Origin: Bacteroidia bacterium
Lineage (GTDB): Bacteria > Bacteroidota > Bacteroidia > Bacteroidales > UBA7960
Direction: 5' to 3'
DNA: 43,438 bases
Assembly: GCA_007695305.1 (NCBI GenBank)
Contig: REEA01000136.1
Location: forward strand, 1-43,438
Shown: piece after piece, positions 27,022 through 33,513 of the stretch
Position numbering within the stretch: the stretch's first letter is position 1
Layout: each line of letters opens with the position of its first letter
Notes under the pieces: generated by a model
Seen by the model: the letters and a program-made list of their open reading frames with translations, nothing else
Database searches by the model: none
What the model was told of the DNA's origin: nothing
Translations under genes and position numbers: made by a program

Positions 27022-28374
27022 ATGAAAAAGTTAAGCATGCTTTTTATTGCCTTGGCCGTACTGGTTTTCTCTGCCTGTGATGTGCTGGATGTGGAGCCCT
27101 ACCACAGCATCCCGGCCGACCAGGCCATCGTGACCAGGGCGGATGTGGAAAGCGCCATCAACGGCGTTTACTCCTCCTTGCAGGCTGCAGGCTACTACGG
27201 CAGGAACTATCTTGCCGCCGGTGACCTTACCGCCGACAACCTCACCTGGACCGGAACCACCGCCGGCTATAACCAAATGGACAACAACAGCATTTTGTCA
27301 GACAACGTGATCGTAGAGGGTATATGGGCGAGTATTTACCGCACCATCAGCAGGGCCAACGTGGTGATCCAGGCCATCCCCAATGTTGAAGAGCTCACAG
27401 ACGATCAAGCCAATGCCTACCTGGCAGAACTGCGCTTTTTGCGAGCCATGGGGCATTTTGACCTCGTCCGCTTGTTTGGGCCGGTGCCCATCCGCCTTGC
27501 CCCTGCAACGGCTGATGATGACGACCTGAACGTGCCACGCATGCCCAAAGAGGATGTGTATGACGCCATCTTTGCCGACCTGAACTTTGCCCGCCAGCAT
27601 ATTCGTCCGAATGTGACACAGGGATTGGCCTCGCGTGCGGCTGTGCTCGGACTGATGGCCCGCGCAAAACTCTACTACCACGGCATGGTGTCAGAAAACA
27701 CTGCCTTCCTGGCAGATGCAATCTCGTTCAGCACCCAGGTTATTGAGGACTTTAACCTTTCTCTGACACCCGATTATGCCCAGCTTTTTGAGCCGGGAAG
27801 CAATCCGGAGTCCATCTTTGAAGTGGCCTTTGGTGAACAGGATCGCAACAGGCTGGCAGAATACTTCTTCCCTACCTCATTAAGCGGAAGACGAGAGTTT
27901 TCGCCCACCGAAAAGCTATATGACACCTATCCCGCCAACGATGCCCGGCGTGATGCCTCCATCGCCATGGATGGCAACAACCTTTACGCCATCAAATACA
28001 GCGACATAGAAACCGGAACAGACAACGTGTATGTGCTCCGCCTGGCAGAAATGTACCTCATCAGGGCAGAGGCACGGGTGTTACTCGAAACGCAACTCGA
28101 CATGGCCCGCAACGATATCAATACCGTCAGGCAACGGGCCGGACTGACGCCGGTGACTACCACAAATCCCGAAACCCTTACTGCCCTGATCGCAAAAACC
28201 CGGCAACTGGAATTTGCTTTTGAAGGACACCGGTGGTTTGACCTGGTGCGCACAGGAATGGCCATTGAAGAGCTTGAAAATGTAACAGAAGAATGTCAGA
28301 CACTGTTCCCCATACCCCTGGGCGAACTGCTGACAAACTTCCACCCCGACATGTATCAAAACGATTGCTATTAA
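27022..28374 (+). CDS. SusD/RagB-family nutrient-binding outer-membrane lipoprotein
   Basis: A 450-residue partner of the SusC channel. The lipoprotein signal ends in VFSAC with C19. SusD-like N-terminal features follow (DVEPYHSIPADQAIVTRADVESAINGVYSSL), with the TPR-helical core including ELRFLRAMGHFDLVRLFG and the C-terminal RagB region AEMYLIRAEARVLL and FAFEGHRWFDLVRTG. It would sit as a surface lid on the SusC barrel and capture the substrate. I chose the ATG at 27022 because it begins the signal peptide; a frame-extending ATG at 26962 would add a charged 20-residue leader incompatible with export. A small 5-bp hairpin (28380-28393) follows the stop, 70 bases before the next gene. It is shorter than many SusD proteins (about 500-550). 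Confidence 0.94.
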   Translation: MKKLSMLFIALAVLVFSACDVLDVEPYHSIPADQAIVTRADVESAINGVYSSLQAAGYYGRNYLAAGDLTADNLTWTGTTAGYNQMDNNSILSDNVIVEGIWASIYRTISRANVVIQAIPNVEELTDDQANAYLAELRFLRAMGHFDLVRLFGPVPIRLAPATADDDDLNVPRMPKEDVYDAIFADLNFARQHIRPNVTQGLASRAAVLGLMARAKLYYHGMVSENTAFLADAISFSTQVIEDFNLSLTPDYAQLFEPGSNPESIFEVAFGEQDRNRLAEYFFPTSLSGRREFSPTEKLYDTYPANDARRDASIAMDGNNLYAIKYSDIETGTDNVYVLRLAEMYLIRAEARVLLETQLDMARNDINTVRQRAGLTPVTTTNPETLTALIAKTRQLEFAFEGHRWFDLVRTGMAIEELENVTEECQTLFPIPLGELLTNFHPDMYQNDCY

Positions 28375-28450
28375 CAAACAGCGGAAACCCGCTCAACAAG
28401 CTGTAACAATCGGCTTCATGAAGCGGTTTCCCACGAAAAATATCAAAACA

Positions 28451-29341
28451 ATGAAAAAAATAAAAAACCTGGCCGGCTTGCTTTTCCTGGGTGTTGTGAC
28501 GGCACTCGCCCTTCACGCCTGCTCAGACGATGACTTTGACGTACCGCCGGCAAGCACACAGGCCGACTTTGAATTCAGCTATGAACTGGTACACGATGAT
28601 GACTTCGGCGGACTGGTTTACCGCGTAAACTTTACCAACAAGTCGATCAATGCGGTGGAATACTTTTGGGATTTCGGAAACGGCAATACTTCTACCGAAG
28701 AAAACCCGCTGGAAATTTACACCGAAGACGGCATTTACGACGTAACTCTCACGGTTACGCCTGTTCAGGACCTGCACTACAACAACCTGGAACAAACCAG
28801 GCGGTTGTCGCTTGTTTCCACCATCTTCAGAGAACGGTTCGAAGACACAGATCTGGCCGAAAACTTCCCGCCGGAAGGATGGACACTTATTGACCTTGAC
28901 GGAGACGGGCACAATTGGTATTGGGGCAGCTCCATGGGAGAAGAAGAAATGGAGTACTACATCCTGTCGGACTCCTGGTACCAACCCACCGGACAGGCCC
29001 TGGAGCCGGACAACTGGATCATTACCCCGCTTATTGATCTGGACGGTATCGACAACCCTGTTCTGGAATACCAGGTGACACCGCGCGCATCAGGACCGCA
29101 ATTTCGAACTGAGAAGTATAGCGTGCTGATTTCGACTACCGGCACGGAGGTGGAAGACTTTGAAACCATCTTTTCGGAAAGGCTGACAGAAGACATGCCA
29201 AACTGGGTTTGGGTGTTGCGCACCCTCGATCTTTCAGACTATGCCGGCCAGCAAATCCATATCGCGTTCCGCCATCACGACTCCACAGACCTCTGGTCGA
29301 TCGTGATGAGAGACATTCATGTGTATATTGCAGGAAAATAA
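28451..29341 (+). CDS. Surface-type lipoprotein with PKD and jelly-roll (choice-of-anchor J-like) domains
   Basis: A 296-residue protein in the position where glycan loci place SusE/SusF-type binding proteins. The lipobox ends ALHAC with C24, immediately followed by SDDDFD, which resembles the acidic lipoprotein export signal of Bacteroides and suggests the outer cell surface. A PKD-like domain (about 35-115) contains VEYFWDFGNGNTSTEENP. A cleaved-adhesin/choice-of-anchor-J-like beta-sandwich (about 125-296) contains FPPEGWTLIDLDGDGHNWYW and PDNWIITPLIDLDG. There is no catalytic motif. By position it is a candidate substrate-binding accessory, possibly for cyanophycin; this is inference. An upstream ATG at 28418 would only add residues before the signal peptide. 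Confidence 0.85.
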   Translation: MKKIKNLAGLLFLGVVTALALHACSDDDFDVPPASTQADFEFSYELVHDDDFGGLVYRVNFTNKSINAVEYFWDFGNGNTSTEENPLEIYTEDGIYDVTLTVTPVQDLHYNNLEQTRRLSLVSTIFRERFEDTDLAENFPPEGWTLIDLDGDGHNWYWGSSMGEEEMEYYILSDSWYQPTGQALEPDNWIITPLIDLDGIDNPVLEYQVTPRASGPQFRTEKYSVLISTTGTEVEDFETIFSERLTEDMPNWVWVLRTLDLSDYAGQQIHIAFRHHDSTDLWSIVMRDIHVYIAGK

Positions 29342-29408
29342 TAACAGATAAGGCCCGCTTGCTTTTGTTTGGAACAGAAGCTCTATGGAAAACCCATGAA
29401 ACAAACAG

Positions 29409-29434
29409 ACTGCCGGCAGCATCATACCGGCAGT
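29409..29434 (+). other. Intercistronic hairpin before the cyanophycinase gene
   Basis: ACTGCCGG (29409-29416) pairs with CCGGCAGT (29427-29434) across a 10-base loop, 40 bases before the cyanophycinase ATG. No T-run follows, so it is not a good terminator. It may be an mRNA-stability or processing element within the operon. Confidence 0.5.
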
Positions 29435-29474
29435 TCAGGGTCTGATCTTTAAATCAACCGTTAACACAAAAACA

Positions 29475-30338
29475 ATGAAGAACCTCAAATATCTTTTGGC
29501 AATGGCCATGGTGGCACTGCTTGTTTCGTGCACAGGCGGGGCCAATGAGAGCGACAGGGGAGAGGAACCTGCCGGAGCCTTGTTTATCATTGGCGGAGGC
29601 AGCAGGCCGGCAGCCATGATCGAACGCATGATTGCCGAGGCCGGGCTGTGGGAAGACGGATATGCCGTGATTTTGCCAATGTCGAGCGCAGAGCCCGACT
29701 CCGCCATCATATGGTCGTCAGAGCAATTTCTCGATCAGGGCATGGATCGCCTGGCCGGCTTCAACTTTTTGCCGGGTGAGACACCTGATCCGGCACGCGT
29801 GGACTCCGTCCGGCATGCAAAACTTATCTATATCAGCGGCGGCGACCAAAACCGTTTTATGGACATCGTATTGGGTACCCCCATCATGGACGCCATACAT
29901 GAAGCCTATGCCAACGGGGCGGTCATTGCCGGCACCAGTGCCGGAGCCGCAGTGATGAGCGAAAAAATGATCACCGGCAACGAACTGCGCTACCCCGAAT
30001 ACCGCCCCACATTTCCGGTCATAGAATCAGAAAACCTGGAAATTAGCCAGGGACTTGGATTGCTGGATAACGCGATCATTGACCAGCACTTCGTTTGGCG
30101 CAGCAGACACAACAGGCTGATCACCGCGGTTCTGGAACACCCGCGTCTGCCCGGAATAGGTATCGACGAAAGCACCGCCATCCTCGTAAGAGGGAATAAA
30201 GCGGAAGTGGTGGGTGTGTCGCAAGTGCTGGTTTTCAGAAACCCCCAAAAATCTAAATCCACATATAATGAAAAAATCGGTGGAGTGAACCTGAGGCTGG
30301 ATGTCTATCTCCCAGGAGAAATATTTTCCCTTGAATAA
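29475..30338 (+). CDS. cphB: Cyanophycinase (peptidase S51), exported lipoprotein
   Basis: A 287-residue serine peptidase predicted to cut cyanophycin to beta-Asp-Arg dipeptides. The lipobox ends LLVSC (C19), so it acts outside the cytoplasm. The nucleophile is S155 in GTSAGA. H205 in IDQHF and E232 in IDESTA complete the triad as I recall it from Synechocystis CphB (S132, H174, E201). The pocket residues also line up: Q125 (GGDQ), D203, Q204, and R209, R211 and R214 match CphB Q101, D172, Q173, R178, R180 and R183 with nearly constant offset. This argues for a true cyanophycinase rather than the alpha-aspartyl dipeptidase PepE of the same family. It lies 133 bases after the lipoprotein gene and 102 before yfcC. 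Periplasm or cell surface cannot be decided; acidic residues start only at position 24. Confidence 0.9.
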   Translation: MKNLKYLLAMAMVALLVSCTGGANESDRGEEPAGALFIIGGGSRPAAMIERMIAEAGLWEDGYAVILPMSSAEPDSAIIWSSEQFLDQGMDRLAGFNFLPGETPDPARVDSVRHAKLIYISGGDQNRFMDIVLGTPIMDAIHEAYANGAVIAGTSAGAAVMSEKMITGNELRYPEYRPTFPVIESENLEISQGLGLLDNAIIDQHFVWRSRHNRLITAVLEHPRLPGIGIDESTAILVRGNKAEVVGVSQVLVFRNPQKSKSTYNEKIGGVNLRLDVYLPGEIFSLE

Positions 30339-30440
30339 AACCATACAGGCAAATAAGTCTTGCCTTCCGGTAAAATGACCGGCATCGGCATCACATCATC
30401 CACATCAAAAAAATCATTTATACATAATGACCCTTGTTTT

Positions 30441-32054
30441 ATGCTAAAGAAAGTTCCCCATACCTATGTAATTGTTTTTTCCATTATCGTGATTGCTGCC
30501 ATTCTTACCTGGTTTATCCCACCGGGGAAGTATATTGAGGAAAGCGTGGTCATCGACGGCAAGGCACAAACCACCATGGTGTTTTATTATGCAGATGATC
30601 TGCCGGAAGGGTTTACGCTGAAGAGCGAACCGCAAACCTGGCAGGTGTTTTCTGCGCTTTTTAACGGTTTTGTCAGACAGTCAAATATCATTGTTTTTAT
30701 TTTGATGATCGGAGGAGCCTTCTGGATCATGAACCAGACCAAGGCCATAGATGTGGGTATCATGGCCTTTTTGAAGTCAGCAAGGAAGCTGGAGAACAAC
30801 CGGTTCATGAGACGCATCGGCGTTGACAACCTCATTATCGTGATGGTGATGTTGCTCTTCAGTGCCTTTGGGGCAATTTTCGGGATGAGCGAGGAAACCA
30901 TCGCCTTTGTGATCATCCTGATACCGCTGGCCATTTCCATGGGCTACGACAGCATTACGGGTGTTTGTATGGTGTATATTGGTGCACACCTGGGCTTCGC
31001 CGGTGCCATCCTGAATCCCTTCACCATTGGTATTGCCCAGGGACTGGCAGAGCTGCCGCTGTTTTCAGGTATCGAATACCGCCTCTTCGCCTGGCTAGTG
31101 ATCAATGTGGTGGGTATTGCTTTTGTGTTGCGTTATGTGTCGCGGATCCGCAAAGACCCCAAACGGTCAATTATGTATGATGATGACAGCTACTGGCGGG
31201 CCAGGGAAGATAAGGAAGTAAACAGCATCACCTATTATACCCCGCGGATAGCCTGGGTGGTGTATGGCCTGGTGATGATTGTCCTGACCATCTTTTCGTT
31301 TATGTACCCCGTGACAACCTTGTCGATCGGTGCCTCTTCCTTTACCCTCACGGTGCTGCCGATAGCCACCGTGGTGTTTGCCATAGCTGGGTTCTTAAGC
31401 CTGAAAAAATCGGTGCACTTTTTCATCCTCCTGTTGCTTGCTTATACCATTCTTTTTCTGATTGTCGGTGTGATGGGATACGGCTGGTACGTGATGGAAA
31501 TCGCCACCCTGTTCCTGGGAATGGGCATTGCTGCTGGAATAGCCGTGAACAGGCATGCCAACGATATTGCCAACTCCTTCCTTGACGGCGTCAAGGACAT
31601 AATGTCGGCGGCCATCATTGTAGGACTTGCCGGTGGCATCATCGTGGTGCTGGAGCACGGTGGAGTGATAGACAGCATTCTCTATGGCTTGTCGCGCTCA
31701 CTGGGTCAGTTTGGCAATGTGGCTTCGGTTGGGGTAATGTATGTCATACAGACAATCGTCAATATCGTCATTCCCAGTGGCTCAGCCAAAGCGGCCATCA
31801 CCATGCCTATTATGGCACCATTCAGCGACCTTATCGGGATTTCGCGCCAGGCAACAGTAATGGCGTTCCAGTTTGGCGACGGCTTCACCAATATGATCAC
31901 TCCAACATCGGGCGTGCTCATAGCCGTGCTTGGCGTAGCACGAATACCTTATCATAAGTGGGTAAAGTGGGTAACACCCCTCATAGTGATCCTGATCATA
32001 CTGGGATTTTTGCTTTTGATACCCACGGTGACAATGGAGTTGAGCGGGTTTTAG
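30441..32054 (+). CDS. YfcC/DcuC-family inner-membrane transporter
   Basis: A 537-residue polytopic membrane protein of the YfcC family (C4-dicarboxylate anaerobic carrier/ArcD-like superfamily) with about 12 hydrophobic segments, beginning at about 8-26 (TYVIVFSIIVIAAILTWFIP). Conserved blocks include GAIFGMSEETIAFVIILIPLA, GAHLGFAGAILNPFTIGIAQG and the mirrored PSGSAKAAITMPIMAPFSDLIG with GDGFTNMITPTSG. Family members are thought to move amino acids or small carboxylates, often by exchange or with ions. As the last gene of the operon it could import or exchange Asp, Arg, ornithine or the dipeptide; which one is not shown by the sequence. The ATG at 30441 starts just before the first membrane helix; a TTG at 30360 would add an unlikely leader. 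No clear terminator follows. Confidence 0.88.
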   Translation: MLKKVPHTYVIVFSIIVIAAILTWFIPPGKYIEESVVIDGKAQTTMVFYYADDLPEGFTLKSEPQTWQVFSALFNGFVRQSNIIVFILMIGGAFWIMNQTKAIDVGIMAFLKSARKLENNRFMRRIGVDNLIIVMVMLLFSAFGAIFGMSEETIAFVIILIPLAISMGYDSITGVCMVYIGAHLGFAGAILNPFTIGIAQGLAELPLFSGIEYRLFAWLVINVVGIAFVLRYVSRIRKDPKRSIMYDDDSYWRAREDKEVNSITYYTPRIAWVVYGLVMIVLTIFSFMYPVTTLSIGASSFTLTVLPIATVVFAIAGFLSLKKSVHFFILLLLAYTILFLIVGVMGYGWYVMEIATLFLGMGIAAGIAVNRHANDIANSFLDGVKDIMSAAIIVGLAGGIIVVLEHGGVIDSILYGLSRSLGQFGNVASVGVMYVIQTIVNIVIPSGSAKAAITMPIMAPFSDLIGISRQATVMAFQFGDGFTNMITPTSGVLIAVLGVARIPYHKWVKWVTPLIVILIILGFLLLIPTVTMELSGF

Positions 32055-32580
32055 TGAACGAGGGAAGTGTGGGGAAAGCAGAAAGTAAGCAGCAAGCAAG
32101 GCTTGACTTATCCATAATTATGTCTGAAAACACACAGCGAACGCAAGTAAGTAGTTGCTAATCATAAGCAATAGACAGTCTAATAACGGGAAACATATTC
32201 TTTTTTAAACCATATTTGGGAAACGGTTGCCGGTTCATCGCGGGTTTTGGGGCGAACTGCCGCTGGCAGTCAGCTTAAAAGATAACCGTAAACCAAAACA
32301 TAAAATGAAATCAAGTACGACCAGATAAAAGTAACGAAAGCACGACACTAACCCCCAAAACTACTACACGGTCAACAATTTTTCAAACGCCTGCTAAAAA
32401 ATGTTTTGTATATTGCCGATTAGTGAAAGTTTAACGGTCTATGCCCAGCTTGATGGTCATCACTATGGAAAGCAATGCAGCCCGCAAAGCCGCTAATGCG
32501 GCTATACCAAGACCGTTCGAAGTGTTTGACTTTTTGAACGTTATAGAATTTTCACTATTTCAACTATAAAAAACCAAACC
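32055..32580. other. Gene-poor region after the cyanophycin-type operon
   Basis: About 525 bases. No convincing terminator for yfcC is visible; TTGCT...AGCAA near 32155-32171 is a weak hairpin. The right half contains a partly palindromic block: AACGGTCT (32433-32440) is inverted at 32510-32517, and inside it AGCCGC-TAAT-GCGGCT (32488-32503) is a 6-bp hairpin. The same block reads through as a 42-codon frame (32441-32569). There is no tRNA and no DnaA-box cluster. Confidence 0.5.
32441..32569 (+). CDS. Possible 42-residue ORF in a palindromic block (doubtful)
   Basis: ATG at 32441 to TAA at 32567-32569 encodes 42 residues, starting MPSLMVITMESNAARKAANA and ending FSLFQL. It lies 11 bases before the metallo-hydrolase gene and spans the inverted repeat described for this region. 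There is no ribosome-binding site, no family I recognise and no certainty that it is translated. It may equally be a relic of a mobile or structured element. Confidence 0.2.
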   Translation: MPSLMVITMESNAARKAANAAIPRPFEVFDFLNVIEFSLFQL

Positions 32581-33474
32581 ATGAAAACAACGACCAACCC
32601 TCCGCGCTTCCAGGTGTTATTCATTGTTTTATTGATGTTTGCACCTGTGTCTTCATGCAGCCTGTTGAACATATTTGACAAAGTTGAGCCTCCCTTCGTT
32701 TATGAGGTTCATTTTGTGGATGTGGGACAGGGCGATGCCATTTACGTTGTTACCCCGGAAAAAAATGTACTAATTGACGGGGGGCGAAGAAACAGCGGGA
32801 TTGTGGAATACCTTCAGCGTCTTGAGGTTGAATCCATAGACCTCGTGATTGGCACCCATCCGCATGCCGATCATGTTGGGGGGCTGATAGAGGTGTTTCA
32901 CACCTTTGACGTTACTGAAGTGATTGATCCGGAGGTAAATTACAGCACGGTTACCTACAGGGACTACAGAACAACCATCGACTCCCGTGAGATCACTTTT
33001 ACCGCCGGTCGGAGTGGCATGGAGTGGCAGTTGTCGGAGGGAGCCGTGATGCAGATAGTGCACCCGGCGGCACCCAGCACCCGGCACATCAATGATGCAT
33101 CTGTCGTGGCCAGGATCGTTTTTGGAGATATAGCCGTTCTGCTTACCGGAGATGCCGAAGAACGCGCCGAAAGAGAAATGCTTGCCCGAAGCGAACCACT
33201 CCGGAGCCAGATTCTCAAGGTAGGACACCACGGCAGTATCACCAGTACCACCTTGGATTTTCTTGAGCAGGTAAAGCCAGAAGTGGCTGTGATCATGGTT
33301 GGTGAAGGCAACCGCTATGCACATCCCAATGAAGAAACACTTCATAACCTCGAGGCAGCCGGCGCGGAAATTTACCGGACAGACACGCACGGAAGCATCG
33401 TGATCAAAACAAACGGCATTCGCTATGTGATTCACACAACCAGTGAGGAAACGCTCAATGAACATGAAAATTAA
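32581..33474 (+). CDS. ComEC/Rec2-like metallo-beta-lactamase-fold hydrolase, lipoprotein
   Basis: A 297-residue exported protein. The signal peptide ends in VSSC (C26), a likely lipid attachment site. The MBL fold shows VHFVDVGQGDAIYV (about 43-56), LIDGG, and the metal motif THPHADHVGG with H93, H95, D97 and H98. Further ligand positions are LLTGDAEERAEREML and LKVGHHGS. The C-terminal segment VGEGNRYAHPNEETLHNLEAAGAEIYRTDTHGSI is typical of the soluble domain of the DNA-uptake protein ComEC and its free-standing relatives, some of which are nucleases. The membrane channel part of ComEC is absent. A periplasmic or surface nuclease or phosphodiesterase is plausible, but the substrate is unknown. 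It converges on the TonB receptor gene with a 39-base gap. Confidence 0.88.
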   Translation: MKTTTNPPRFQVLFIVLLMFAPVSSCSLLNIFDKVEPPFVYEVHFVDVGQGDAIYVVTPEKNVLIDGGRRNSGIVEYLQRLEVESIDLVIGTHPHADHVGGLIEVFHTFDVTEVIDPEVNYSTVTYRDYRTTIDSREITFTAGRSGMEWQLSEGAVMQIVHPAAPSTRHINDASVVARIVFGDIAVLLTGDAEERAEREMLARSEPLRSQILKVGHHGSITSTTLDFLEQVKPEVAVIMVGEGNRYAHPNEETLHNLEAAGAEIYRTDTHGSIVIKTNGIRYVIHTTSEETLNEHEN

Positions 33475-33513
33475 CCGTTCAGATCACCGCATGCGTTTTT
33501 TGTCAACGACTCT

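Noticed and set aside
24007-28374. Ordinary glycan polysaccharide-utilisation locus
   Set aside because: No glycoside hydrolase, lyase, esterase or sulfatase lies near the susCD pair; the neighbours are peptide-polymer enzymes.
32505-32525. GTTCGAA resembling a tRNA T-loop
   Set aside because: No acceptor stem, D-arm or anticodon arm can be placed around it, and no CCA-adjacent discriminator is found.
32433-32530. Integron attC-like site (GTTTAAC at the left edge)
   Set aside because: The matching GTTRRRY end and the typical double-box stem are missing, and there is no integrase gene.
32770-33465. 231-codon open frame on the - strand opposite the metallo-hydrolase gene
   Set aside because: The + strand frame has a clear signal peptide and MBL motifs; the antisense frame has no family features.
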